A DNA stretch of 12,181 nucleotides, taken from positions 1-12,181 of the forward strand of contig DAIDAW010000018.1 of the NCBI GenBank assembly GCA_027310425.1, in the 5' to 3' direction. How positions within the stretch are numbered: position 1 is the stretch's first letter; every line of letters starts with the position of its first letter. Shown here piece after piece: positions 1-4,652 of the stretch. A program made the translations under genes and the position numbers. The DNA comes from a bacterium. GTDB taxonomy: Bacteria; Patescibacteriota; Minisyncoccia; UBA6257; Brennerbacteraceae. Under the pieces are notes generated by a model that saw only the letters and a list, made by a program, of their open reading frames with translations, ran no database searches and was not told where the DNA came from.

Positions 1-201
1 GTGCTTGTGTTCGCGATTCTCTATCCGATGTTCCTCCGCTATCCCATTGACGTTGAGTTCGGCACCATCAGTTTGTCATTCGCGTTCGCGTGGGTGATGT
101 CGGGGATCGTGAGTTTTTTGATCGCAGGTTTTCTTTCAGGCTATTTCCCCTCGCGCGCGGTCACACGACAAAATATTCTCCAGGCGATCTGGGGATCATA
201 G
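1..201 (+). CDS. ABC transporter permease, C-terminal end (partial)
   Basis: Only the last 66 codons are in the window; the GTG at base 1 is just the first in-frame codon, not a claimed start. The piece has a hydrophobic stretch at its beginning, a polar segment (about residues 15-24), and then a long final membrane helix (about 25-48) followed by a short basic tail that reads S-R-A-V-T-R-Q-N-I-L-Q-A-I-W. A last helix followed by a cytoplasmic tail in which an Arg-rich turn leads to a short 'xxLQAI' end is how MacB/FtsX-type permeases finish. The ATPase of the LolD/MacB family begins 22 bp downstream on the same strand, which supports the call. The substrate cannot be told from this fragment. 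Inference rests on the tail pattern and the neighbour. Confidence 0.6.
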   Translation: MLVFAILYPMFLRYPIDVEFGTISLSFAFAWVMSGIVSFLIAGFLSGYFPSRAVTRQNILQAIWGS

Positions 202-223
202 CGTATGGCAACGCATTCATACC

Positions 224-901
224 ATGATTTCTATTTCCAATCTTGTGAAAACGTATCCGGGCAAAGTTCCGACGCCGGCGCTCAAAGGCGTTTCATTCGA
301 GATCGAGGACGGCGAATTCATCGCGATTATGGGACGGAGCGGTTCGGGAAAATCAACGTTGCTCCACCAGCTCGGCCTTCTTGATACTCCGACGAGCGGA
401 AAAATCCTCATTGACGGGAAAAATGTCGCCACGCTGTCCGACACAGCCCGAACCCAGTTCCGGCTGCAGCGTTTGGGATATATTTTCCAGGAATACGCGC
501 TTATCGCGGAATTGACCGCGCAGGAAAACGTATGGCTGCCGGCGCTCGCGTACGGAAAAGATCCGCACCACTGCTGGGACCATGCAATTCAGCTTCTGGG
601 ACTCGTGGGGCTCGCTGACCGCTTGGATCATTATCCGAACGAACTGTCCGGCGGAGAGCAGCAGCGCGTGGCAATCGCGCGCGCGCTCATTAATTCGCCG
701 CGCGCACTCTTTGCCGACGAGCCGACCGCGAATCTTGACACGGCGTCCGCGAAACTGGTGTTGCAGCTGTTCCAGAAATTGAACCGGGAGCTCAAACAGA
801 CGATCGTTATGGTGACGCATGAGCCTGAAGACCGCCAGTATGTCGATCGGATCATCTGGCTTTCGGACGGCAGCATCGAAAAAATCGAGAAAGTATCGTA
901 A
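224..901 (+). CDS. ABC transporter ATP-binding protein, LolD/MacB type
   Basis: A complete 225-residue nucleotide-binding subunit. Walker A is GRSGSGKST (37-45), the Q-loop glutamine is Q89 in the sequence YIFQEYAL, the signature is LSGGEQQR (141-148), Walker B is ALFADEP (161-167) followed by the D-loop ANLD, and the switch histidine is H199 in VTHEPE. Length and the short spacing between motifs match the LolD/MacB/FtsE group, whose members drive permeases that extrude peptides or lipoproteins or act as mechanotransmitters rather than importing solutes. It lies 22 bp after the permease end and is probably the last gene of that operon, since a terminator follows at 914-945. No Shine-Dalgarno is seen before the ATG. 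The ATG at 205 is out of frame and was not used. ATP hydrolysis at the inner face of the membrane is family knowledge; the exported substrate is unknown. Confidence 0.93.
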   Translation: MISISNLVKTYPGKVPTPALKGVSFEIEDGEFIAIMGRSGSGKSTLLHQLGLLDTPTSGKILIDGKNVATLSDTARTQFRLQRLGYIFQEYALIAELTAQENVWLPALAYGKDPHHCWDHAIQLLGLVGLADRLDHYPNELSGGEQQRVAIARALINSPRALFADEPTANLDTASAKLVLQLFQKLNRELKQTIVMVTHEPEDRQYVDRIIWLSDGSIEKIEKVS

Positions 902-913
902 CTCCGCGCGCTC

Positions 914-945
914 AGAGAAGGGATTCCGACCCTTTTTTTCTTTTC
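914..945 (+). terminator. Rho-independent terminator after the ABC genes
   Basis: AAGGG (918-922) pairs with CCCTT (930-934) around a 7-nt loop and runs into seven T residues (933-939), a C and four more T. It starts 17 bp after the ATPase stop. The stem is short, so strength is uncertain. Confidence 0.6.
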
Positions 946-955
946 CCTATTTTTC

Positions 956-985
956 TTGACTCAGATACGGAATTATTGTTATTAT
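956..985 (+). promoter_or_regulatory. Promoter for candidate ncRNA 1
   Basis: TTGACT at 956-961 and TATTAT at 980-985 with an 18-bp spacer, a near-consensus sigma-70-like pair. The predicted transcription start is about 992. No plausible coding sequence follows; the next strong signal is the terminator at 1235-1264. Confidence 0.6.
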
Positions 986-1033
986 GTTGTTGGAGCCCCC
1001 TTGGAGCATTTCAGAAAGACAAGTGAATATTAA

Positions 1034-1065
1034 TGCACCAAGAAAACTATTGCACCAAGATAACT
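1034..1065 (+). repeat. Two-copy direct repeat, period 17 nt, inside ncRNA 1
   Basis: TGCACCAAGAAAACT (1034-1048) and TGCACCAAGATAACT (1051-1065) match at 14 of 15 positions. The shared TGCACCAAG is complementary to CTTGGAGCA at 1000-1008, apart from one A-A mismatch, so the two copies are rival partners for the 5' segment. Confidence 0.75.
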
Positions 1066-1234
1066 TCTCTTCTCCGGTAGTGATTTGCCAGCCATATTCG
1101 TACAATGCTGCGCAATCAATGGGCTTATCCTGCCCCCGGAATCCTGGTCCCCATATGGGCCAGCCAGAGTTGAGTATCTGCCGCATCCGTTTTTAGCCAA
1201 GAGGACTCCGCTGATTTATTAGCCCTATTGGGCG

Positions 1235-1264
1235 GGAACTGCTTATGAAGCAGTTCCTTTTTTT
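1235..1264 (+). terminator. Strong Rho-independent terminator of ncRNA 1
   Basis: GGAACTGCTT (1235-1244), a 3-nt loop ATG, AAGCAGTTCC (1248-1257), then seven T (1258-1264). A 10-bp perfect stem with an uninterrupted U tract is a textbook intrinsic terminator. It follows no coding gene, which is the main reason for calling a non-coding RNA here. Confidence 0.9.
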
Positions 1265-1277
1265 AGTGCTCTCATTC

Positions 1278-1307
1278 TTGCATTCAGAAGCTTGAGAAGT
1301 ATACTAT
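1278..1307 (+). promoter_or_regulatory. Promoter for candidate ncRNA 2
   Basis: TTGCAT at 1278-1283 with TATACT at 1300-1305 (16-bp spacer), or TACTAT at 1302-1307 (18-bp spacer). The predicted start is about 1313. It begins only 14 bp after the U tract of ncRNA 1, so the two units look independently transcribed. Confidence 0.55.
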
Positions 1308-1312
1308 TTTCA

Positions 1313-1556
1313 GACCGGCTGGTTTTCGTATTTTTCTGCAGGATGGTTTCCAGTCCTCCTTATGGAAACCTAAGAAAAATCGTGCAGAAAAGGAATCTGA
1401 CCGGGTTTTGTGGAACGCTGCTCCGCGAGAGCAATTGCGGAGCAGCCACAAAAATAAAAGGATGCGCATTGCGCATCCTTTGTGTTCCCGAAATGCCTTG
1501 AGAGGTGAATATAAAACATAAAACGCGGATCCGATGATCCGCGTTTTAGTTTTTTT
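1313..1556 (+). ncRNA. Candidate structured non-coding RNA 2 (about 170-245 nt)
   Basis: Between its promoter and the terminator at 1520-1556 the sequence is mostly perfect helices. H1 (1330-1380): ATTTTTCT pairs with AGAAAAAT (8 bp), an internal loop, then GGTTTCC pairs with GGAAACC (7 bp). H2 (1406-1453): TTTTGTG pairs with CACAAAA, a 4-nt bulge, then GCTGCTCCGC pairs with GCGGAGCAGC (10 bp). H3 (1457-1481): 12-nt arms AAAGGATGCGCA and TGCGCATCCTTT. The RNA may end at H3, which lacks a clean U tract, or run on to the terminator at 1520-1556. Short open frames cross the region but all arise from stem sequence and have no ribosome binding site. The approximately 170-nt form has the size of 6S RNA, but the 5' and 3' ends do not pair, so I do not call it that. 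Function unknown. Confidence 0.5.
1520..1556. terminator. Bidirectional terminator between ncRNA 2 and the 51-aa gene
   Basis: AAAACGCGGATC (1520-1531), loop CGAT, GATCCGCGTTTT (1536-1547): a 12-bp perfect stem. On the plus strand it is followed by AG and seven T (1550-1556). On the minus strand it lies directly after the stop codon of the 51-aa gene and the upstream A-rich run gives a U-rich tail. It can serve both converging transcripts. Confidence 0.85.
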
Positions 1557-1711
1557 CAGCGCCAGAAAACGATTACGATTGCGCCGATTGCAAGAACGAT
1601 GGCAACAATCATCGCCGCAATCTTTGCGTATCGTTTGCGCTGTTCCCCCTTTTTAAAGGCTGCTGCCCTGCGGGCTTCATCAGCCCGTTCCGCATCTTCA
1701 AAAAATGGCAT
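1556..1711 (-). CDS. Small single-helix membrane protein (51 aa), unknown function
   Basis: The start at 1711 is chosen because GGAGG (complement of 1717-1721) sits 5 nt upstream of this ATG; the longer in-frame reading to 1822 has no such site and would start upstream of the promoter at 1740-1769. The product begins MPFFEDAERADEARRAA, followed by a strongly basic linker (KKGEQRKRYAK, 20-30) and one hydrophobic helix (about 31-48: IAAMIVAIVLAIGAIVIV) ending FWR. The acidic and basic soluble part would lie in the cytoplasm, with the helix as a C-terminal anchor. No domain is recognised. It has its own promoter and a terminator immediately after the stop, so it is a single-gene unit. This is one of two genes in the window with a strong ribosome binding site, which suggests high expression. 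Confidence 0.7.
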   Translation of the reverse strand: MPFFEDAERADEARRAAAFKKGEQRKRYAKIAAMIVAIVLAIGAIVIVFWR

Positions 1712-1739
1712 TTGCGCCTCCTTGTCTTTGATTTTTACC

Positions 1740-1769
1740 ACTATATCATAGTGACGCATAACTTGTAAA
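1740..1769 (-). promoter_or_regulatory. Promoter of the 51-aa gene, extended -10
   Basis: Reading the minus strand, TTTACA (complement of 1764-1769), an 18-bp spacer, and TATAGT (complement of 1740-1745) preceded by TGA, giving the extended element TGATATAGT. The same ten bases ATGATATAGT occur in the promoter at 6261-6270. The predicted leader is about 20 nt and contains the GGAGG site. Confidence 0.55.
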
Positions 1770-1890
1770 ATGATATTCCTTTTTAAGGAAAACGGAAAAA
1801 TGAAAAACGCACTTGAGTTCATTCGACTTTTTCTGTGGCATTTCGGGTTGCCAGTGAAAAATTCGTTTGACCCAAAAACGCAGAAATAGA

Positions 1891-1917
1891 AAAAGCAGCC
1901 CTATCAGGGCTGCTTTT
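1891..1917 (-). terminator. Terminator of the four-helix membrane protein gene
   Basis: A 12-bp perfect stem, AAAAGCAGCCCT (1891-1902) with AGGGCTGCTTTT (1906-1917) and a 3-nt loop. It starts 3 bp past the minus-strand stop at 1921, and the minus strand continues T-rich after the stem. The symmetric A and T ends would let it act in both directions. The rest of the gap, 1770-1890, holds only a small inverted repeat (TTCCTT/AAGGAA near 1772-1787) and nothing else I can name. Confidence 0.85.
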
Positions 1918-1920
1918 CCG

Positions 1921-2355
1921 TTAGTGATGTTCACGATGTTTGAGGCTCTCCAAGCGCTGGTGGTCACGCTCGTCATAGTTTCTCATCCGCTGGTTGCCGA
2001 ACGGATCGGAACTCGCTATGAAAACGATTCCTACGGTGAATAGAGCGATGAAAATCATTGTTCCGTTGAGAGTCGTTTCCCATGGGCGGGGGAAGAAAGC
2101 CTCGTAGAGCACGAACCCCGATGCCCAGAACAAGAATCCGGCAAGGACTGGTAGCGTGACATTATTCGGGATAGCAATCTTATTGAATATGACGATCGCG
2201 AAGAATATCAACGAAAAACTCAGAATGCCGATGAGTACAACCAAACCGATTGGTTGTACTTGGTTTTCAGAGTATCGAAAACCAATCATGCCGATGAATC
2301 CAGCGCTAATCAAACACAAAACAGCTCCAAACAAAAAGAACAAGCGTTTGAACAT
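1921..2355 (-). CDS. Four-helix membrane protein (144 aa), unknown function
   Basis: The start at 2355 is set by AGGAGG, 4 nt upstream of the ATG on the minus strand; the 17 extra residues of the longest frame overlap the promoter and are rejected. Four hydrophobic helices are visible at about 4-26, 36-58, 67-90 and 95-116, in the order short loop, loop NKIAIPNNV, loop FFPRPWETTLNG. The tail (about 117-144) is hydrophilic and charged (QRMRNYDERDHQRLESLKHREHH) with a histidine-rich end. I recognise no family; the topology alone does not predict a function. The gene has a good promoter (2378-2406) and a strong terminator (1891-1917), so it is transcribed alone. The His-rich tail could bind metal, but that is speculation. 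Confidence 0.75.
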   Translation of the reverse strand: MFKRLFFLFGAVLCLISAGFIGMIGFRYSENQVQPIGLVVLIGILSFSLIFFAIVIFNKIAIPNNVTLPVLAGFLFWASGFVLYEAFFPRPWETTLNGTMIFIALFTVGIVFIASSDPFGNQRMRNYDERDHQRLESLKHREHH

Positions 2356-2377
2356 TCTGCCTCCTTTGCAGAAGAGA

Positions 2378-2406
2378 ATTGTAACGTATTGACTGCGATA
2401 TTTCAA
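2378..2406 (-). promoter_or_regulatory. Promoter of the four-helix membrane protein gene
   Basis: On the minus strand TTGAAA (complement of 2401-2406), a 17-bp spacer and TACAAT (complement of 2378-2383): near-consensus with ideal spacing. The predicted start is about 2371, giving a leader of about 16 nt that contains AGGAGG. Confidence 0.7.
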
Positions 2407-2420
2407 TATTGCATTACTAT

Positions 2421-2457
2421 GAACACGAATGGCCGCTTTACGCGGCCATTCGTGTTC
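2421..2457 (-). terminator. 16-bp perfect hairpin after the DsbA-like gene, no U tract
   Basis: GAACACGAATGGCCGC (2421-2436) pairs over 16 bp with 2442-2457 around loop TTTAC. It lies 21 bp downstream of the minus-strand stop at 2479. Neither strand has a run of T after the stem, so it is either a U-less terminator or a 3' end stabiliser. It also separates this gene from the promoter at 2378-2406. Confidence 0.65.
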
Positions 2458-2478
2458 AGCGCGAAGAGATAGAAAAAA

Positions 2479-3234
2479 TCATTTCACTCCGCGGTATCCG
2501 AGCTTTACCAATTCCGCATCGATTGTTCTCGTGAATCCGTTGAGCGGGTTCGCGGGATCAATGCCGGATACAAGCTGGGTGCCGATGATGGAGCCGGGCG
2601 TGCCGCTGATGCCGTACGATTGCGCCTCGTTTGCGTCGTCAATGAGTTCCTGCTGGTACGCATTTTTGTTTTTCGCGATATCGTCGCTGATTTTTGCAGC
2701 ATCCATGTTCGGAAACCGTTCTTTGATGAAGGCAAAAATGCTTTTCATATTGCCGAATCCCTGATTTTCATTATCTTGTGCTTGGAACATTGCTTCGTTC
2801 CACGCGAGATACTGGTCAGGATACAAATGCCAGACCGCGTTGGCGACAAGCCCTGCGTCTACGGAATCCTGTCCCAAAAACTGGAAATCCTTGAATACGA
2901 TTTTCATTTTGCCGGTATCGACATAGATTTGTATCAACGACGGCAAAACTTGTTCCTCGAAGCGTTTGCAAAACGGGCATTGGTAATCGAACCAGTACGC
3001 CATCACGAGCGGCGCGTCGGCTTTACCAATAACAGGTTCGTTGGCTGTATCGACAGCGCGCGCATCGAATACGCGTACGGGTGCTGATGGCTCCGGAGAT
3101 GTCTCAAAGCTCGTATCGGGAATTTGTTGGATTTTGTTGCGGCCCGATACCACAATCGCGACCGCGATGAAAAAACCAGCAATCAGAATTGCCGTGGGAA
3201 GCGATATCGGCTGTTTTTGTCCGTTTTCTGCCAT
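2479..3234 (-). CDS. DsbA-like membrane-anchored thiol-disulfide oxidoreductase
   Basis: A 251-residue protein with an N-terminal membrane anchor (about 13-30: PTAILIAGFFIAVAIVV), a Pro/Ser/Thr linker, and a DsbA-type thioredoxin domain from about residue 65. The redox site is C86-P-F-C89 in YQCPFCKRFEE, the helical insert covers about 125-200, and the cis-proline is P213 in GTPG. It should act on the outer face of the membrane, making or isomerising disulfides in exported proteins; the protease at 4648 has four cysteines and could be a client. The start at 3234 is chosen because the extended -10 TGTTACAGT (3268-3273) abuts the upstream ATG at 3267, so transcription would begin near 3261, inside those first codons. 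If another promoter is used, the start is 3267 with 11 more residues. No DsbB or VKOR partner is in the window. Confidence 0.88.
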   Translation of the reverse strand: MAENGQKQPISLPTAILIAGFFIAVAIVVSGRNKIQQIPDTSFETSPEPSAPVRVFDARAVDTANEPVIGKADAPLVMAYWFDYQCPFCKRFEEQVLPSLIQIYVDTGKMKIVFKDFQFLGQDSVDAGLVANAVWHLYPDQYLAWNEAMFQAQDNENQGFGNMKSIFAFIKERFPNMDAAKISDDIAKNKNAYQQELIDDANEAQSYGISGTPGSIIGTQLVSGIDPANPLNGFTRTIDAELVKLGYRGVK

Positions 3235-3267
3235 AGAAACCCGGAAGACGGATAATAATTCATTCAT

Positions 3268-3295
3268 ACTGTAACAGAATACGGAAAAGCGTCAA
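3268..3295 (-). promoter_or_regulatory. Promoter of the DsbA-like gene, extended -10
   Basis: On the minus strand TTGACG (complement of 3290-3295), a 16-bp spacer, and TACAGT (complement of 3268-3273) preceded by TGT. The predicted start is about 3261. It is divergent from the promoter at 3306-3333; only 10 bp separate the two -35 boxes. Confidence 0.55.
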
Positions 3296-3305
3296 CGCGC
3301 GCACT

Positions 3306-3333
3306 TTGACAAATCGTTGGTATGCGATACTAT
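3306..3333 (+). promoter_or_regulatory. Promoter of the 112-aa membrane protein, leaderless layout
   Basis: Consensus TTGACA (3306-3311), 16-bp spacer, TACTAT (3328-3333). The predicted start is 3340-3342, which is the ATG at 3342 itself. Confidence 0.6.
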
Positions 3334-3341
3334 ACCTGCAT

Positions 3342-3680
3342 ATGAGCATTATCCGTAAAATTTACCTGTATCTTTTTTCGCTCGTCGGGCTGGTGCTTGT
3401 GGTGATGGGAAGCGTGCAGATTATCAACCTCGGATTGCGCGCATTCGTATTCCGCGACGCCGACCGGCAGTGGGAATATCCGCAGGCGATTGTCTCGCAA
3501 GGCAAAGAAACTCCGACGCAGCCGTCGCGCGAAGAATTGCAGCAGTACCAGGAGAACCAAGTGAAGGCGCAGCGTGAACGCGAACTCGCCAATGCGCTTG
3601 CCATGATTGCCGTGGGCGCGCCGCTGTATTGGTATCATTGGAAAGTGATTAACAGGGAAAAACAGGAATCCCGCTCATAG
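3342..3680 (+). CDS. Two-helix membrane protein (112 aa), family not certain
   Basis: The reading begins MSIIRKIYLYLFSLVGLVLVV; helix 1 spans about 7-30. A polar segment of about 35-80 follows (R-D-A-D-R-Q-W-E-Y, then the Gln/Glu-rich REELQQYQENQVKAQRERE, likely helical), then helix 2 (about 82-97) ending in PLYWYHWKVINREKQ. The 'IRxIYLYLFxLVGLVxV' opening and the 'PLYxYHW' closing motif resemble small membrane proteins I have seen in Patescibacteria, perhaps the DUF5671 group, but I am not sure of that. The ATG at 3342 is preferred over the TTG at 3306 because the latter is the -35 box. Only 12 bp separate its stop from the TspO start, so the two are probably co-transcribed. Function unknown. 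Confidence 0.72.
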   Translation: MSIIRKIYLYLFSLVGLVLVVMGSVQIINLGLRAFVFRDADRQWEYPQAIVSQGKETPTQPSREELQQYQENQVKAQRERELANALAMIAVGAPLYWYHWKVINREKQESRS

Positions 3681-3692
3681 CGGTTTGAACGG

Positions 3693-4187
3693 ATGAGAAA
3701 GAATGTTATCCTGCCGCGAGGCACCCATTATTTCGTCATCACGGGAATCGTGCTGGCGACAGCGCTGCTCGGTTCGTGGTTTGCATCGTTGGGCATTGCG
3801 TCCGATTGGTATGAATCCCTTGGCAAGCCGTCATGGATCCCCGGCAGTCCGGTTATCGGATTCATTTGGACCGCGATTTACATTTTGACGGCAATCGCCG
3901 CAATCGTATTTTGGGAACTGCGGAAGCGCATAGCGCACGCACGTCTCGCATCCGTCTTGTTTCTCATGAACGCGGCGCTCAACGCCGGATGGCCGTTGGT
4001 ATTTTTTGTTTTTCATTCGATCAAGGGAGGTTTTTTTGTCGCATTTGCTCTGGCGCTTACGGTCATTTCCCTTATCTGGATGTTATGGAAACCTGCGCGT
4101 TTGGCCGCATGGTTGCTGGTTCCGTACGTGCTATGGGGATTTTTCTCGGTTGTGATGAATTATGCGATAGCGTTTTTAAACGGATAG
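3693..4187 (+). CDS. tspO: TspO/MBR family protein (tryptophan-rich sensory protein)
   Basis: A 164-residue, five-helix protein that fits the TspO family along its whole length. Diagnostic positions: WY at 39-40 and KPSW at 45-48 in the loop after helix 1, the W59/Y63 pair in FIWTAIYIL, N93, N97 and W100 in NAALNAGWPLVFF, and P144, Y145, W148 and N156 in VPYVLWGFFSVVMNYAI. Helices lie at about 13-33, 53-75, 84-107, 113-131 and 137-162. Bacterial TspO binds porphyrins and cholesterol-like ligands and responds to oxidative or light stress; whether this organism makes any haem is not visible here, so a role in handling scavenged porphyrin or another hydrophobic ligand is only a guess. It follows the 112-aa gene by 12 bp. 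The start has no Shine-Dalgarno. Confidence 0.9.
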   Translation: MRKNVILPRGTHYFVITGIVLATALLGSWFASLGIASDWYESLGKPSWIPGSPVIGFIWTAIYILTAIAAIVFWELRKRIAHARLASVLFLMNAALNAGWPLVFFVFHSIKGGFFVAFALALTVISLIWMLWKPARLAAWLLVPYVLWGFFSVVMNYAIAFLNG

Positions 4188-4191
4188 CATC

Positions 4192-4219
4192 TTGCAGCGA
4201 GAGGCAAGGGGCGTATACT
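4192..4219 (+). promoter_or_regulatory. Promoter of the small exported protein, leaderless layout
   Basis: TTGCAG (4192-4197), 16-bp spacer, TATACT (4214-4219). The ATG at 4226 falls 7 nt after the -10 box, which is where transcription should start. GAAGG touches the ATG with no spacing and cannot work as a normal Shine-Dalgarno. Confidence 0.6.
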
Positions 4220-4225
4220 AGAAGG

Positions 4226-4600
4226 ATGAGGAATACGGCAGGTAATTTTTCCGGAGGGGCGCGTTCGCTGGTTGGATTTTTCATCATAATGGAATTGCTG
4301 ATCGCGCTGCCCGCGCGCGCTCGCGCGGCCGAGAGTCCTGCCGGCGCGGCAGCCGCGTTGCAAGGGCAAAGCCGTTTTGCCGCGATTGAACAGGCGGTGC
4401 GATTGAAAAATTACAGCCAATGGAAACAGCTGATGGCAGGACGCTCGATTGAAAAAATCGTCACGGCCCAGAATTTTGGCGAATACGCGCAGGCATGGGG
4501 AGCGTCCGTACAGGGCGATCAAGCCCTTCTCAACGCGTTCAAGAAAAAATACCAGGCAAAATCCGTATGCCCCTTCAGCAAACAAATTTCTCTGCGATAA
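4226..4600 (+). CDS. Small exported protein (124 aa), unknown function
   Basis: The first 36 residues form a signal peptide: a basic start (MRN, R13), a hydrophobic core LVGFFIIMELLIALPA (15-30) and a small-residue cleavage region around RARAAES. The mature part is short: an Ala-rich linker, then a helical unit of about 50-110 with the pattern 'FAAIEQAVRLKNYSQWKQLM ... IVTAQNFGEYAQAW ... GDQALLNAFKKKY'. This 'A-I-E-x-A-V-x-x-x-N-Y-x-x-W-K' followed by 'x-N-F-x-x-Y-A' layout resembles small secreted proteins common in Patescibacteria that I cannot name. One cysteine (C115) lies near the C-terminus. The frame is open far upstream (to 3833), but that part overlaps tspO and is a shadow. The start is fixed by the TATACT box. 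The protease begins 47 bp downstream with no terminator between, so they may share a transcript. Confidence 0.68.
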   Translation: MRNTAGNFSGGARSLVGFFIIMELLIALPARARAAESPAGAAAALQGQSRFAAIEQAVRLKNYSQWKQLMAGRSIEKIVTAQNFGEYAQAWGASVQGDQALLNAFKKKYQAKSVCPFSKQISLR

Positions 4601-4635
4601 TAATGAGAGACGCATCCGCGAAATAAAATAATGCA

Positions 4636-4652
4636 TTCATATTTTGTATGAA
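4636..4652 (+). promoter_or_regulatory. Small inverted repeat over the protease start codon
   Basis: TTCATA (4636-4641), loop TTTTG, TATGAA (4647-4652). The right arm contains the ATG at 4648, so the hairpin would hide the start codon in RNA. The stem is only 6 bp and A/T-rich, so the effect is probably slight. Confidence 0.3.

Larger units (their letters stand above)
992..1264 (+). ncRNA. Candidate structured non-coding RNA 1 (about 270 nt)
   Basis: The unit has its own promoter (956-985) and a strong terminator (1235-1264) and holds no credible gene. The only plus-strand frame, 984-1196, gives 70 residues rich in Pro, Cys and Ser with no domain or ribosome binding site. Structure visible by eye: CTTGGAGCA (1000-1008) can pair 8 of 9 with TGCACCAAG at 1034-1042 or at 1051-1059; GGGC/GCCC pairs near 1121-1134; a 7-bp hairpin lies at 1144-1163 (CTGG...CCAG with CCC/GGG inside); GCCC-TATT-GGGC lies at 1222-1233; CTTGG (1000-1004) can also pair with CCAAG (1197-1201) to close the molecule. 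I looked for the tRNA-like T-arm of tmRNA, the P4 consensus of RNase P, the SRP tetraloop helix and the 6S closing stem and saw none. Its identity and function are unknown. Confidence 0.5.

Noticed and set aside
213..221. GCATTCATA before the ABC ATPase, repeated at 4633-4641 before the protease.
   Set aside because: A 9-nt match in 12 kb can occur by chance, and the position relative to the start codon differs.
1034..1065. The two 15-nt repeats as a CRISPR remnant.
   Set aside because: Only two copies, 2-nt spacing, inside a transcribed unit; no cas genes.
947..1196. Overlapping plus- and minus-strand frames of 70 and 79 codons in the ncRNA 1 region.
   Set aside because: No ribosome binding site, no domain, composition rich in Pro/Cys/Ser, and the frames run across the promoter and hairpins. 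The promoter/terminator frame suits an RNA better.
1235..1252. A T-box riboswitch, suggested by GGGCGGGAACTGC before the terminator.
   Set aside because: The T-box core only loosely matches, there is no downstream aminoacyl-tRNA synthetase or amino acid gene, and the terminator is followed by a new promoter.
1284..1501. Short frames of about 60-70 codons in the ncRNA 2 region on both strands.
   Set aside because: They are read through perfect inverted repeats and give no recognisable protein.
1457..1547. The paired palindromes as ends of a miniature transposable element.
   Set aside because: Each is a separate hairpin with its own loop, the arms of different hairpins do not match each other, and no target duplication is seen.
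992..1556. 6S RNA, tmRNA, RNase P RNA or SRP RNA as the identity of the two RNA candidates.
   Set aside because: I could not find the tRNA-like end and tag frame of tmRNA, the GAGGAAAGTCC-type core of RNase P, the GGAA-loop helix of SRP RNA, or pairing of 5' and 3' ends as in 6S. A covariance search could still overturn this.
3833..4225. The long upstream extension of the exported-protein frame into tspO.
   Set aside because: It overlaps a clear TspO gene in another frame, and the promoter at 4192-4219 plus the signal peptide fix the start at 4226.
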